The position numbers and the translations under genes were made by a program. Positions 27,292 to 36,438 of a stretch of 64,000 nucleotides of DNA are shown piece by piece. Below the pieces are notes generated by a model. It was not told the DNA's origin, searched no databases, and saw only the letters and a list, made by a program, of their open reading frames with translations. Positions within the stretch are counted from its first letter, which is position 1; each line of letters opens with the position of its first letter. Source of the stretch: Nocardioides sp. IC4_145 (GTDB taxonomy: Bacteria > Actinomycetota > Actinomycetes > Propionibacteriales > Nocardioidaceae); the NCBI RefSeq assembly GCF_011250565.1, contig NZ_JAANMS010000007.1, forward strand, positions 48,719 to 112,718, given 5' to 3'.

Positions 27292-28539
27292 TCAGCCCAG
27301 GGCCGAGCCCTTGCGGTAGTCGGCCCAGGAGGCGTTCCAGTCGCCGTAGCCGTTGTCGAGCGTCATCGGTCGGTCGGTGCCGACGTACTCCACCACGTCG
27401 CCGCGACGGCTCATCGCGTAGAGCCAACCCGCGTCGGCGGTGCTGAGTCCCGTGCAGCCGTGGCTCACGTTGGCGTACCCCTGGGAGCCCACCGACCACG
27501 GGGCGGCGTGGATGAACTCCCCGGAGTGCGTGAGCCGCATGGCCCACTGCACGTCGTCGATGTCGTAGGCCTCGGCGCTCCCGGCGGCGATGCCGACGGT
27601 CTCGCTGTTCATCCGCTTGACGTCGAACTTCTCCATGATCACCTTGGTGCCGGAGCGGGTGGTGAAGCCCGGCTTGCCGGTGGTCACCGGGATGGTGCGC
27701 AGCAGCTCTCCGTTGGAGAAGACCTTCATCTGGTGCGACCGCGCGTCCACACGGTAGACGTGCGCGTCGCCGACCGTGAAGCCGATCGTCCGGCTCAGCT
27801 GCCCGTAGACGCCACCCCCGGCCGGCACGCTGTTGACGTCGACGTCGACGCTGACCTCCGTGCCCGGCTTCCAGTAGCGCTTCGGCCGGTAGTGGACCTC
27901 GGTGTCGCTCAGCCAGTGCCACGTGCCCGGCTGCGCCGGGCGGGCGTCGACGGACAGGTGCTCCTCGATCGAGGCGCGGTCGGTGACGGGGACGTCGAAG
28001 GTGAGGACGACCGGCATGCCGACCCCGACGGTCTCGCCGTCCAACGGCGCCAGCGACGGGTAGGTCTGCTGGTCCAGGGTCAGGTCCACGGTGCGGAACC
28101 TCGTGGCCTGCATGACCCGGTCGCCGGCGGCGTCCTCGGCCCGGGTCCTGAGGACGTACGCCGTCCCCGGCTCGAGCCGGTCCTCCGCCCGCCAGGTGCT
28201 GCCGTCCTCGGACACCTGCCCCGTCACGCGACCCGCCTCCTCGGTGGCACCGCCGACCGGGACGAGCGTCACCGAGCGCAGGGCGGCCTCGGTCGCCGTG
28301 ACTTCGACGAGCCGGTCGACCGGCACGGGGCGGCCGCCGCGGACGTTGGTGGCGATCCGGGCCTGCGGCGCGGACTCCCCCGCGGCGGCCGTCGTCCCTG
28401 CGCCACCGGCCGCTCCGGCGCCCGCTCCGCCGGCTGCGCCGTCGCAGGCCGCCAGCAACGGGAGCGAGACGGCCAGGGCGACGAGGGCCGTTCCGCGGCG
28501 GGTGCGCGGACGAGGGGTGCGGGCGGGACGCTCGGACAT
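27292..28539 (-). CDS. L,D-transpeptidase lipoprotein
   Basis: This 415-aa enzyme makes 3-3 cross-links in peptidoglycan. It has a lipobox with the lipidated Cys32 (PLLAACDG), a Gly/Ala linker, two Ig-like domains (about residues 60-280) and a YkuD catalytic domain whose nucleophile is in VSHGCTGLS, with the upstream His in FIHAAPWS. The architecture matches mycobacterial Ldt proteins. The ATG at 28539 follows GGAG by 5 bases. It lies just after the cta operon but is separated from it by a terminator. Confidence 0.95.
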   Translation of the reverse strand: MSERPARTPRPRTRRGTALVALAVSLPLLAACDGAAGGAGAGAAGGAGTTAAAGESAPQARIATNVRGGRPVPVDRLVEVTATEAALRSVTLVPVGGATEEAGRVTGQVSEDGSTWRAEDRLEPGTAYVLRTRAEDAAGDRVMQATRFRTVDLTLDQQTYPSLAPLDGETVGVGMPVVLTFDVPVTDRASIEEHLSVDARPAQPGTWHWLSDTEVHYRPKRYWKPGTEVSVDVDVNSVPAGGGVYGQLSRTIGFTVGDAHVYRVDARSHQMKVFSNGELLRTIPVTTGKPGFTTRSGTKVIMEKFDVKRMNSETVGIAAGSAEAYDIDDVQWAMRLTHSGEFIHAAPWSVGSQGYANVSHGCTGLSTADAGWLYAMSRRGDVVEYVGTDRPMTLDNGYGDWNASWADYRKGSALG

Positions 28540-28562
28540 GCAGGCTCCACGGCGGTTCGGGT

Positions 28563-28592
28563 CGAGGGCGCCGGCGCGCGGCCGGCGCCTCG
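28563..28592 (-). promoter_or_regulatory. GC-rich hairpin in the L,D-transpeptidase leader
   Basis: Inverted arms around 28563-28575 and 28581-28592, with one bulged base, lie 24 bases upstream of the ATG. This could be a second terminator element or a leader structure. Confidence 0.35.
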
Positions 28593-28620
28593 AGGTTAAG
28601 GGCTTCCACCGAGGAGACGC

Positions 28621-28660
28621 GAAACCCCGCGCCCGGGTTGCGTCCGGGTCGCGGGGTCTC
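28621..28660 (-). terminator. Terminator of the ctaCDF operon
   Basis: An imperfect long stem, with the GAAACCCCGCG side and the CGCGGGGTCTC side, follows ctaF by about 25 bases. Reading in the minus direction it ends in GGGGTTTC. Confidence 0.7.
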
Positions 28661-28684
28661 GTCGAGAGTGCGGCGTTGCTGCCC

Positions 28685-29101
28685 TCAGTGGGCGTGCTCA
28701 CCCCGGTAGTACTCGAAGACCAAGCCGCACAGCGCGATCGCGCCGAACGCCAGGCCGATGATGAACAGCCACCACTCACCGGTGGCGATGCCGATCATGC
28801 ACACCGCGAGGGTGGCGGCGCACCACAGGGGCCACCAGGAGTAGGGCGGGAAGAAGCCGAGCTCGCCGGCTCCCTCCGCGATCTCCGCGTCCTTGCGGTC
28901 CTCCGGGCGGGCGTCCATCTTCCGGGCGTGGAAGCCCAGGTAGAGGGTGACCATGGCGACCAGGAGCGTGGTCATCACCAGCGCAGAGGTGCCGGTCCAG
29001 TCACCGCCCTCGTCACCGGCGGCCGTCACGAACCAGTACGCCGGCGTGACCAGAACCAGGAAGGCGGTGCAGATCGCGAAGATCCAGGCCTCGGACTTCA
29101 T
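28685..29101 (-). CDS. ctaF: Cytochrome c oxidase subunit IV (actinobacterial CtaF)
   Basis: This 138-aa protein has four helices ([75 protein letters not shown]) with the [11 protein letters not shown] box of the actinobacterial subunit IV. The ATG overlaps the ctaD stop (ATGA). It is the last gene of ctaC-ctaD-ctaF. Confidence 0.95.
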   Translation of the reverse strand: MKSEAWIFAICTAFLVLVTPAYWFVTAAGDEGGDWTGTSALVMTTLLVAMVTLYLGFHARKMDARPEDRKDAEIAEGAGELGFFPPYSWWPLWCAATLAVCMIGIATGEWWLFIIGLAFGAIALCGLVFEYYRGEHAH

Positions 29102-30852
29102 CGGTCGTTCCCCTCGTCGTTCGGCGTGCGGTCGTCGATCAGGCCCGCACGGCCCTCCATGTCCGGCGCGTCGGCGAAGCCGCCGTCACGCGCTGCCTGG
29201 TTCTGCTCCATCTCGATGGCCGCAACCTCCGGGTGGTGCAGGTCGAAGGCCGGCGACTCCGAACGGATCCGCGGGATCGAGACGAAGTTGTGGCGCGGCG
29301 GCGGGCAGCTCGTGGCCCACTCCAGCGAACGTCCCCAGCCCCACGGGTCGTCCACCAGCACCTTGGGTCCGCGGGCGGACACGTAGACGTTGTAGAGGAA
29401 CGGCAGCGTCGAGGCGGCCAGCAGGAACGACCCGATCGTCGAGACCTGGTTGAGCGTGGTGAAGCCGTCCTCGGGCAGGTAGTCGGCGTACCGGCGCGGC
29501 ATGCCCTCGACGCCCAACCAGTGCTGGACGAGGAAGGTGGTGTGGAAGCCGACGAACAGCAGCCAGAAGTGGACCTTGCCGAGGCGCTCGTCGAGCATCC
29601 GACCCGTGAACTTCGGCCACCAGAAGTAGAAGCCGGCGAACATCGCGAACACCACGGTGCCGAAGACGACGTAGTGGAAGTGCGCGACCACGAAGTAGGA
29701 GTCGGTGACGTGGAAGTCCAGCGGCGGGCTGGCCAGGATGACACCGGTCAGGCCACCGAAGAGGAAGGTGATGAGGAAGCCGAAGCTCCACAGCATCGGG
29801 GTGTCCAGGGACACCGACCCGCCCCACATCGTGCCGATCCAGTTGAAGAACTTCACTCCTGTCGGCACCGCGATCAGGAACGTCATGCCGGAGAAGAACG
29901 GCAGGTCGACGGCTCCGGTCACGAACATGTGGTGGGCCCACACCGCCACCGAGAGCACCGCGATCGCCAGCGTCGCGCCGACGAGGCCGACGTAGCCGAA
30001 GATCGGCTTGCGGCTGAAGACCGGCAGGATCTCGGTCACGATGCCGAAGAACGGCAGCGCGATGATGTACACCTCTGGGTGCCCGAAGAACCAGAACAGG
30101 TGCTGCCACAGGATCGATCCGCCGTGTGACGTGTCGAAGACGTGCGCACCGAGCTGTCGATCCGCCTCCAGCATCAGCAGCGCGCCGGCGAGGATCGGGA
30201 ACGCGATGAGGACCAGCAGGCTGGTGATCAGCGTGTTCCAGGTGAACAGCGGCATCCGGAACATGGTCATGCCCGGCGCACGCATCGAGATGATCGTGGT
30301 GATGAAGTTGACCGCACCGAGGATCGTGCCCAGACCGGCGAGGTAGAGACCCATGATCCACAGGTCGCCGCCGACGCTGGGCGAGCGGACCGCGTCGCTG
30401 AGGGGGGTGTAGGCGTACCAGCCGAAGTCGGCCGCACCCTGCGGGGTGAGGAAGCCGGAGGCGGCGATGAGGCCGCCGAACAGGAACAGCCAGTAGCTGA
30501 ACATGTTCATCCGGGGGAACGCCACGTCGGGCGAGCCGATCTGGATCGGCATGATCACGTTCGCGAACCCGAAGAACAGCGGCGTCGCGAACAGCAGCAG
30601 CATGATCGTGCCGTGCATCGTGAACAGCTGGTTGTACAGCTCGTCGTTGACGACCTGCTGGCCCGGGAAGGCCAGCTCGGAGCGGATCAGCAGCGCCATC
30701 AGGCCGCCGAGGATGAACCACATGAAGGACGTGCCGAGGTACAGCTTGCCGATCAGCTTGTGGTCGGTGGTCGTCATGATCCGGACCAGCTGCTGCCCCA
30801 GGGGCTTGCGCGCGACCGTGACGTCGGCCGAGCGTGCTGCTGTGGCGGTCAT
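29098..30852 (-). CDS. ctaD: Cytochrome c oxidase subunit I
   Basis: The 584-aa catalytic subunit has twelve helices with the haem a and a3-CuB ligands: the His in [19 protein letters not shown] with the adjacent Tyr region, the His pair in [10 protein letters not shown], and the His residues in [15 protein letters not shown]. It reduces oxygen and pumps protons. The start overlaps the ctaC stop by ATGA. The C-terminal 40 residues are acidic and cytoplasmic. Confidence 0.98.
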   Translation of the reverse strand: MTATAARSADVTVARKPLGQQLVRIMTTTDHKLIGKLYLGTSFMWFILGGLMALLIRSELAFPGQQVVNDELYNQLFTMHGTIMLLLFATPLFFGFANVIMPIQIGSPDVAFPRMNMFSYWLFLFGGLIAASGFLTPQGAADFGWYAYTPLSDAVRSPSVGGDLWIMGLYLAGLGTILGAVNFITTIISMRAPGMTMFRMPLFTWNTLITSLLVLIAFPILAGALLMLEADRQLGAHVFDTSHGGSILWQHLFWFFGHPEVYIIALPFFGIVTEILPVFSRKPIFGYVGLVGATLAIAVLSVAVWAHHMFVTGAVDLPFFSGMTFLIAVPTGVKFFNWIGTMWGGSVSLDTPMLWSFGFLITFLFGGLTGVILASPPLDFHVTDSYFVVAHFHYVVFGTVVFAMFAGFYFWWPKFTGRMLDERLGKVHFWLLFVGFHTTFLVQHWLGVEGMPRRYADYLPEDGFTTLNQVSTIGSFLLAASTLPFLYNVYVSARGPKVLVDDPWGWGRSLEWATSCPPPRHNFVSIPRIRSESPAFDLHHPEVAAIEMEQNQAARDGGFADAPDMEGRAGLIDDRTPNDEGNDR

Positions 30853-31787
30853 TCTGCGTCTCCCTCGGCGTACTCGTCCGCCTCGTCGGTGAGGCCGATC
30901 TGGCTGTCGGCATTCTCCCCACCGATCAGCGGACCGTCACTGGTGTTCTCGGTCTGGGCGAGCTCGTCCACGTACGCGGCGTACTCCTCCTGGCTCACGA
31001 CCTCCACGTTGAAGAGCATCCGCGAGTGGTAGACGCCGCAGAGCTCGTAGCACTTGCCCGAGTAGGTGCCGATCTCGGTCGGGGTGACCTGGTAGTGGTT
31101 CACCCGGCCCGGGATGACGTCCATCTTGATGAGGAACGCGGGCACGCCGAAGTCGTGGATGACGTCGGGCGAGTAGAGGTTGAAGCGCGTCGTCTGGTCG
31201 ACCGGGAGCACGAGCGTGGGGATGTCGGAGGCGGTGCCGACGGTGTAGGCGTACTGGTCGTAGGCGTACTCGTCGTCGTCCAGGACGTCGTTGGCCGACG
31301 GGTCCTGCTCGCCGACGCCGTAGTTGAACGTCCAGGACCACTGCTGACCCACGACCTCGATCGTGTTGTCCGGGGTCGGGTCGTCGAGCACGATGTTCTG
31401 GACCCGCACGGTGTGCGAGAAGAACACGATCACCATGATGATCGGCGCCACCGTGTAGAAGATCTCGAGCGGCAGGTTGTAGCGCGTCTGGATCGGGATC
31501 TCGTCGTCGCTGCGGCGGCGGTAGCGCCACACGACCCAGAAGATCAGCGCCCAGACCAGGACACCGGTCAGGAGCGCGGCGACCCAGGCGCCCTGCCACA
31601 GCGCGAGGGTGGACTCACCCTGCTCCGTGGCGGGCGAGGGCATCGCCAGGTTCTTCCAGTCGTCACGGTTCTCCGAGGAGCACCCGGCGAGCAGCACGAC
31701 GGCGACGCCGAGAACGGCGGCGAGCAGGGGCGCCCGGCGGCCGCGCCTGGCCTTCCCGACCCCTCGCGGGGGGAGTTGCAGACCCAC
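30849..31787 (-). CDS. ctaC: Cytochrome c oxidase subunit II (CuA lipoprotein)
   Basis: This 312-aa protein has a lipoprotein signal (VVLLAGCSS), two membrane helices, and a cupredoxin domain with the CuA site [12 protein letters not shown] plus the aromatic box QQWSWTFNY. The insert near [12 protein letters not shown] is an acidic loop of the type that contacts QcrC in the supercomplex; that role is inferred. The GTG at 31787 was chosen because AGGAAG lies 8 bases before it; upstream in-frame starts would bury that site. Confidence 0.95.
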   Translation of the reverse strand: MGLQLPPRGVGKARRGRRAPLLAAVLGVAVVLLAGCSSENRDDWKNLAMPSPATEQGESTLALWQGAWVAALLTGVLVWALIFWVVWRYRRRSDDEIPIQTRYNLPLEIFYTVAPIIMVIVFFSHTVRVQNIVLDDPTPDNTIEVVGQQWSWTFNYGVGEQDPSANDVLDDDEYAYDQYAYTVGTASDIPTLVLPVDQTTRFNLYSPDVIHDFGVPAFLIKMDVIPGRVNHYQVTPTEIGTYSGKCYELCGVYHSRMLFNVEVVSQEEYAAYVDELAQTENTSDGPLIGGENADSQIGLTDEADEYAEGDAE

Positions 31788-31866
31788 GAACGAGCCTTCC
31801 TCTTGGGTGGTCACGAGTAGGTCGAACACTACTTCAACCACTGGCGGGACGCGCTCCGGGGTCGTC

Positions 31867-31872
31867 TATCTT
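31867..31872 (+). promoter_or_regulatory. TATCTT -10 box, leaderless promoter
   Basis: The box lies 6 bases before the GTG at 31879 in the gap divergent to ctaC. Confidence 0.5.
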
Positions 31873-31878
31873 CGGCCT

Positions 31879-33042
31879 GTGACCTCTGCCTCCGGGACCG
31901 CGGCGCCCGGCGGGCCCGCCACGCGGGGCTACCTCGACGCCGCCTCGTCCGAGCCCCTCCACCCCGCGGCCCGGGAGACGCTGCTCGCGGCGCTCGACCA
32001 GGGGTACGCCGACCCCCGTCGTCGACACCGCTCGGCACGGTCGGCGCGCCTGCTGCTGGACAACGCGCGCGAGGTGGTCGCGGACTGCCTGGGGGTGCGT
32101 CCCGACGAGGTCACCTTCACCTCCTCCGGCACCGACGCGGTGCACCGCGGGCTGCTCGGCCTGCGAGCCGGCCGAGCCCGGCACGGCGACGCCGTCGTGC
32201 ACTCCGCCGTGGAGCACTCTGCGGTCGTGCACGCCGCCGCCTGGGCGCCTGGGGACCGCGTCACGGTCGAGGTCGACCGGTCCGGACGGGTCTCCCCCGC
32301 TGCCGTGGCGCAAGCCGCCACGGCCCCCGGCGTCGCGGTCGCGGCCGTGCAGGCGGCCAACCACGAGGTGGGCACCGTGCAGCCGGTCGGTGAGGTCGCC
32401 GCGGCGCTGGCCGGGACCGGCGTGCCGCTCTTCGTCGACGCCTGCGCCGCCGTCGGTCGGCTGCCACTGCCGCACGGCTGGGACGCCGCGGCCGCGTCCG
32501 CCCACAAGTGGGGCGGACCCGCGGGCGTCGGGGTGCTCCTGGTGCGCAAGGGCGCGCGGTGGCGCAACCCGTTCCCCGGCGACGACCGCGTGGACGAGCG
32601 CACGACCGGCTTCGAGAACGTCCCGGCCGCACTCGCGGCCGCCGCCGCACTCCAGGCGGTGGTGGCCGAGCGCGAGGGGGTCGGGCGGCGCCAGGCCGCC
32701 CTGGTGGACCGGATCCGCGCCGCCGCGGCCGCCGTGCCCGACACCGAGGTGGTCGGCGACCCGGTCGACCGGCTCCCCCACCTCGTGACGTTCTCCTGCC
32801 TCTACGTCGACGGCGAGGCGCTCGTGGACGGGTTGGACCGCCGCGGCTTCGGCGTCGCCAGTGGGTCCGCGTGCACCGCCTCGACGCTCGAGCCGAGCCA
32901 CGTGCTCGCCGCGATGGGCGTCCTGACCCACGGCAACGTCCGGGTCTCCCTCACCTGGGACACCACCGAGGCGGAGGTGGCGGGCTTCCTGGCCGCCCTG
33001 CCCGAGGTGGTCGCCGACATCCGGGCCGAGGTGGGCCTGTGA
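31879..33042 (+). CDS. Cysteine desulfurase (class V aminotransferase, NifS/IscS type)
   Basis: The 387-aa PLP enzyme takes sulfur from cysteine. The PLP lysine is in ASAHKWGGPAG, the N-terminal aminotransferase boxes are YLDAASSEPLHP and VDACAAVGRLPLP, and the acceptor Cys lies in ASGSACTAS near the end. The end overlaps the tusA-like gene by GTGA, so sulfur can be passed on directly. The GTG at 31879 follows a TATCTT box by 6 bases. Confidence 0.93.
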   Translation: MTSASGTAAPGGPATRGYLDAASSEPLHPAARETLLAALDQGYADPRRRHRSARSARLLLDNAREVVADCLGVRPDEVTFTSSGTDAVHRGLLGLRAGRARHGDAVVHSAVEHSAVVHAAAWAPGDRVTVEVDRSGRVSPAAVAQAATAPGVAVAAVQAANHEVGTVQPVGEVAAALAGTGVPLFVDACAAVGRLPLPHGWDAAAASAHKWGGPAGVGVLLVRKGARWRNPFPGDDRVDERTTGFENVPAALAAAAALQAVVAEREGVGRRQAALVDRIRAAAAAVPDTEVVGDPVDRLPHLVTFSCLYVDGEALVDGLDRRGFGVASGSACTASTLEPSHVLAAMGVLTHGNVRVSLTWDTTEAEVAGFLAALPEVVADIRAEVGL

Positions 33043-33281
33043 GCGCCGCGGACGTCGCCCTCGAGCTCGACTGCCGCGGCATGCTCTGCCCGCTGCCGGT
33101 CATCCACCTCGGCCGGCGGGTCGGCGAGGTCGCCGTCGGCGAGGTGCTGGCGGTCGTCGCGACCGACGTGGCCGCGCGCACGGACGTGCCGGCGTGGTGC
33201 CGCATGCGCGGCCAGGAGTACGTCGGCGAGGACACCGCCACCGACGGGTCGCCGCGCTACCTGGTGCGACGCAGCAGCTGA
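33039..33281 (+). CDS. tusA: TusA-family sulfur carrier
   Basis: This 80-aa protein has the TusA fold with CRGMLCPLPVI, whose CP motif carries the persulfide. The family relays sulfur from a desulfurase to tRNA thiolation or cofactor synthesis. It overlaps the desulfurase stop by a GTGA. A typical TusA has about 80 residues, so the gene is full-length. Confidence 0.92.
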   Translation: MSAADVALELDCRGMLCPLPVIHLGRRVGEVAVGEVLAVVATDVAARTDVPAWCRMRGQEYVGEDTATDGSPRYLVRRSS

Positions 33282-33296
33282 CCCGGGACGGGTGGC

Positions 33297-34283
33297 TCAG
33301 GCCAGGTGCGGCCGGACGTCGGCCGCGGCCTCGGGACCGTAGGAGTGCTCGAGCCGGCCGAGGAACTGCTCGGCGGTGAAGGAGTACTCCTGCGTGCCGA
33401 CCGTCTCCACGACGTACGCCGCGAGCACGCAGCCGACCTGGGCGGCCCGCTCGAGGCCGACGTCCCAGGCCAGCGCTGCGAGGAAGCCCGCGCGGAACGC
33501 GTCGCCGACGCCCGTGGGCTCGACGGCGCGGACGTCCTTGGCCGCGGGCAGCACGATGTCGGCCTCGCCCCTGCGGCGCACCCGCACGCCGTCGGCGCCG
33601 AGCGTCGTGACCTGGACCCCGACGCGGGAGAGCACCTCGTCGGCCGACCAGCCGGTCTTCTGCTCGATCAGGTGCGACTCGTACTCGTTGGAGAACAGCA
33701 GCGCGGCGCCGTCGACGAGCCGTCGGATCAGGTCCCCCTCGCCGAAGGCGAGCTGCTGGCTCGGGTCGGCGATGAAGGCGTAGCCGCGCTGGCGGCACTC
33801 GTCGGTGTGGCGCAGCATCCCGTCGGGGTCGTCGGCGCCGACGAGGACGTACTCCGGCTCGCCGACCACGTCGACGATCGGCGCCAGCTCGATGTGCCGC
33901 GCCTCGGCCATCGCGCCGGGGTAGAAGGAGGCGAACTGCGCCATCGTGGAGTCGGTGGTGCACACGAAGCGGGCCGTGTGCTTGGTCTCGGAGATCCGCA
34001 CGTGCGAGCAGTCCACGCCGTGCCGCTCCAGCCACGAGCGGTAGTCGCCGAAGTCCTCGCCGGCCGCCCCCACCAGCACCGGGTGCAGCCCGAGCCGGCC
34101 CAGCCCGAAGCACATGTTCGGCGCGACGCCACCCCGGCGGATCTCGAGGTCGTCGACCAGGAACGAGACCGAGAGCTTGTGCAGCTGCTCGACGACCAGG
34201 GAGTCCTCGAACTTGCCCTGGAAGGTCATCAGGTGGTCGGTGGCGATCGAGCCGGCGATGAGCAGCGGCCGAGGTGAAGGCAT
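33297..34283 (-). CDS. adoK: PfkB-family carbohydrate kinase, adenosine kinase-like (AdoK)
   Basis: The 328-aa kinase starts with LLIAGSIATDHLMTFQGKFED. It shows RRGGVAPNMCFGLGRLG, SNEYE and the catalytic PTGVGDAFRAGF. Its place between ctaC and an ErpA-type gene matches adoK (Rv2202c) in M. tuberculosis, which phosphorylates adenosine; other PfkB substrates cannot be ruled out. The ATG at 34283 has TAGTGT 8 bases upstream. Convergent with tusA. Confidence 0.88.
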   Translation of the reverse strand: MPSPRPLLIAGSIATDHLMTFQGKFEDSLVVEQLHKLSVSFLVDDLEIRRGGVAPNMCFGLGRLGLHPVLVGAAGEDFGDYRSWLERHGVDCSHVRISETKHTARFVCTTDSTMAQFASFYPGAMAEARHIELAPIVDVVGEPEYVLVGADDPDGMLRHTDECRQRGYAFIADPSQQLAFGEGDLIRRLVDGAALLFSNEYESHLIEQKTGWSADEVLSRVGVQVTTLGADGVRVRRRGEADIVLPAAKDVRAVEPTGVGDAFRAGFLAALAWDVGLERAAQVGCVLAAYVVETVGTQEYSFTAEQFLGRLEHSYGPEAAADVRPHLA

Positions 34284-34347
34284 GACACGGAACACTACCG
34301 ATCGGTACCCGTGGGACTACCCTGCGGTAGCCCCTAGCGTCGATCGC
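34284..34347. promoter_or_regulatory. Divergent leaderless promoters (adoK / small protein)
   Basis: On the minus strand TAGTGT (34297-34292) is 8 bases before the adoK ATG. On the plus strand TAGCGT (34335-34340) is 7 bases before the ATG at 34348. Confidence 0.5.
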
Positions 34348-34602
34348 ATGACGACCCCCAGCCCCGCTCCGAGCTCCCCGTCGCGCCGGGCGTACGACGA
34401 CGCCGCCACGCTCTCCGAGATGCGCGACGACTGCCTCGCGGTGGGCCGCAACCTGCCCCTGGACCGGGTGCGCCGCGCGGCCACCTCGCCGGTCCCCAGC
34501 CTGCACTTCGACGAGTTCCCCCGCGAGGTCCCCAAGCGCGACATCCGCGTCGACGAGGCCGCCCAGCGGCTCGCCAACGCGCTGCACCTGCACCTGGACT
34601 GA
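34348..34602 (+). CDS. Small hypothetical protein
   Basis: This 84-aa protein is soluble, without membrane helices. The core DDAATLSEMRDDCLAVGRNL and a charged C-terminal half (FPREVPKRDIRVDEAAQRLANALHLHLD) are the visible features. It has one cysteine. I recognise no family. A leaderless promoter box and normal codon use support it as a gene. Confidence 0.65.
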   Translation: MTTPSPAPSSPSRRAYDDAATLSEMRDDCLAVGRNLPLDRVRRAATSPVPSLHFDEFPREVPKRDIRVDEAAQRLANALHLHLD

Positions 34603-34630
34603 GCGGGGCCGCGCCAGCGGACCCGCCGAT

Positions 34631-34832
34631 GGTGGTCGAGCAAGCCGCGCGCGACCGAGGAACGAGGTCGCGACCGGCGTGTCGAGACCCGGTGAGAGTC
34701 GCAGGGCGGCACCACGGTCGGGCGGTCCGCGTCCCGAGGCCGCAGTCGGCTCACGGGGTTTCGACACGCTCAGGCCTTGGCGGCCTTCGCTGCTCAACCA
34801 GCGGGAGGCGGCCTTCGCTGCTCGACCAGCGG
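34631..34832. repeat. Intergenic dispersed repeat, copy A
   Basis: This stretch contains TTTCGACACGCTCAGGCC (34759-34776) followed by two units of CGGCCTTCGCTGCTC (34790-34804 region and 34809-34823). The second copy lies in opposite orientation at 59915-60060. Each copy also contains a GTGTCGAGACC-like block. It is non-coding and looks like a genomic intergenic repeat element. Copy A is between the small protein and the ErpA-type gene. Confidence 0.75.
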
Positions 34833-34849
34833 TTCGCGCCGACACGCAG

Positions 34850-34885
34850 AACGGCCCCCGAGGACAGTGTCCTGCGGGGGCCGTT
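34850..34885 (-). terminator. Terminator after the ErpA-type gene
   Basis: Long arms AACGGCCCCCG and CGGGGGCCGTT enclose a second palindrome AGGACA/TGTCCT. It lies 16 bases downstream of the minus-strand ErpA-type gene. Confidence 0.75.
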
Positions 34886-34900
34886 GCGGTGCCTGGTGCG

Positions 34901-35263
34901 TCAGTGGAAGGAGTCTCCACACGCGCAGGAGCCGGTGGCGTTCGGGTTGTCGATCGTGAAGCCCTGCTTCTCGATGCTGTCGACGAAGTCGATCATCGCG
35001 CCGTTGAGGTAGGGGACGCTCATCCGGTCGACGACGACGGTGACGCCGTCGAAGTCGGTGGTGACGTCGCCGTCGAGGGTGCGCTCGTCGAAGAAGAGCT
35101 GGTAGCGCAGGCCCGAGCAGCCACCGGGCTGCACGGAGATGCGCAGCGCGAGGTCGTCGCGGCCCTCCTGCTCGAGGAGGCTCTTCACCTTCGACGCCGC
35201 GACCGGGCTCAGGTTGATCTGGTCGGTGCGGCGCTCAGTGGGGGTGTCCACCTGCTCGGTCAT
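34901..35263 (-). CDS. erpA: ErpA/IscA-type Fe-S carrier
   Basis: This 120-aa A-type carrier has the three Cys ligands: QPGGCSGLRY and GSCACGDSF near the end. It delivers Fe-S clusters to targets. Its placement next to glycerate kinase and adoK matches Rv2204c of M. tuberculosis. GGGAG lies 7 bases before the ATG. A terminator follows. Confidence 0.93.
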   Translation of the reverse strand: MTEQVDTPTERRTDQINLSPVAASKVKSLLEQEGRDDLALRISVQPGGCSGLRYQLFFDERTLDGDVTTDFDGVTVVVDRMSVPYLNGAMIDFVDSIEKQGFTIDNPNATGSCACGDSFH

Positions 35264-35332
35264 GTCAATGCTCCCAGGGATAGCGGGGACGGTGCTGCTC
35301 AGTCGAACTCCTCAATCGTCGCACACCCACGG

Positions 35333-36406
35333 TTATTCCCGGGACCACGTCCGGGCGACCCGGGCGGCGAGGTCGGCGAGCGACCCGGCCGGGTCGGCGA
35401 AGGCCCGCTCCTCCCCCACGAGGTCCACGAGGGAGTACGCCGACTCCACGCCGAGGGCGCGCATCTCGCGCGCGCCGACGAGCACCTGACCGGCCAGCGC
35501 CACGCACGGCCGCAACGCCTCGGCGGCGGTCGCGGCGACGCCGTAGGGCACCTTGCCCGAGCGGCTGGAGAAGTCGAAGGCGCCCTCGCCGGTGAGGACC
35601 AGGTCGGCGGCCCGCGCGCGCCGAGCCAGGCCGACGGCCTCGGCGACCAGCTCGATCCCGGGCTCGCGCCGCGCGCCGAGCGTCAGCAGCGCGAAGCCGA
35701 GCCCGCCGGCGGCCCCCGCGCCCTTCTCCAGCGACGTGCGCCGGTCGACGGCGGTCGCGAGCTCCTCGAGCAGTCCGTCGAGCGCCGGCAGCCGCTCCTC
35801 CGGCACGCCCTTCTGCGGACCGAACGTCTTGGTCGCGCCGAACAGCCCGGTCAGCGGGTTGTCGACGTCGGTGGCCGCCACCAGCCGGACCGGCACGGTC
35901 GGCAGGTCCACCCGGGTGATCCCGGCGAGGCCGGCCGCGCCGGCGTCGAGCGGCCGGTCGGCGGTCGCGCCCAGGGCGGCCAGCAGCCCGGCTCCCCCGT
36001 CGTTGGTGCCGCTGCCGCCGAGGCCGACCACGACCTCCTCGGCGCCGGCCGCGACCGCCGCGGCGACGAGCTCGCCGACGCCGTACGTCGTCGCCTCCTC
36101 GGCTCGCTCCGCGCCCGTGAGGTGGATGCCGCACGCCTGCGCGCTCTCGACGTACGCCGTCGGGCCGGCGACCAGCAGCGTCGCCGGCACCGGCTCGCCG
36201 AACGGCCCACGCACCGTCACCGCGAGCAGCTCGCCGCCGAGCGCGGCGTGCAGCACGTCGACGAACCCGGGCCCGCCGTCGGCCATCGGGCACAGGTCGA
36301 GCTCGTCGAGCGGCGCCTGCCGCCGCCAGCCGGCCGCGACCGCGTCGGCGGCCTCGACCGCGGTGAGCGTGCCCGCGAACTTGTCCGGGGCCACGAGGAT
36401 GCGCAT
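35333..36406 (-). CDS. glxK: Glycerate kinase (GlxK family)
   Basis: The 357-aa enzyme has the family's start VAPDKFAGTLTAVEAADA, the glycine box VVGLGGSGTNDGGAGLLAALGA and the late segment LTGEGAFDFSSRSGKVPYGVA. It phosphorylates D-glycerate (2-phosphoglycerate forming in the GlxK type). It corresponds in order to Rv2205c. The ATG at 36406 begins the canonical MRILVAPDKF. Confidence 0.95.
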   Translation of the reverse strand: MRILVAPDKFAGTLTAVEAADAVAAGWRRQAPLDELDLCPMADGGPGFVDVLHAALGGELLAVTVRGPFGEPVPATLLVAGPTAYVESAQACGIHLTGAERAEEATTYGVGELVAAAVAAGAEEVVVGLGGSGTNDGGAGLLAALGATADRPLDAGAAGLAGITRVDLPTVPVRLVAATDVDNPLTGLFGATKTFGPQKGVPEERLPALDGLLEELATAVDRRTSLEKGAGAAGGLGFALLTLGARREPGIELVAEAVGLARRARAADLVLTGEGAFDFSSRSGKVPYGVAATAAEALRPCVALAGQVLVGAREMRALGVESAYSLVDLVGEERAFADPAGSLADLAARVARTWSRE

Positions 36407-36438
36407 GCGCCCATCCTGGCCGACCTAGGGTCGGCGGC
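36407..36438. promoter_or_regulatory. Divergent promoter gap (glycerate kinase / GNAT)
   Basis: On the plus strand TAGGGT (36426-36431) is 7 bases before the GTG at 36439. On the minus strand only a weaker CAGGAT lies 6 bases before the glycerate kinase ATG. The gap is just 32 bases. Confidence 0.45.
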
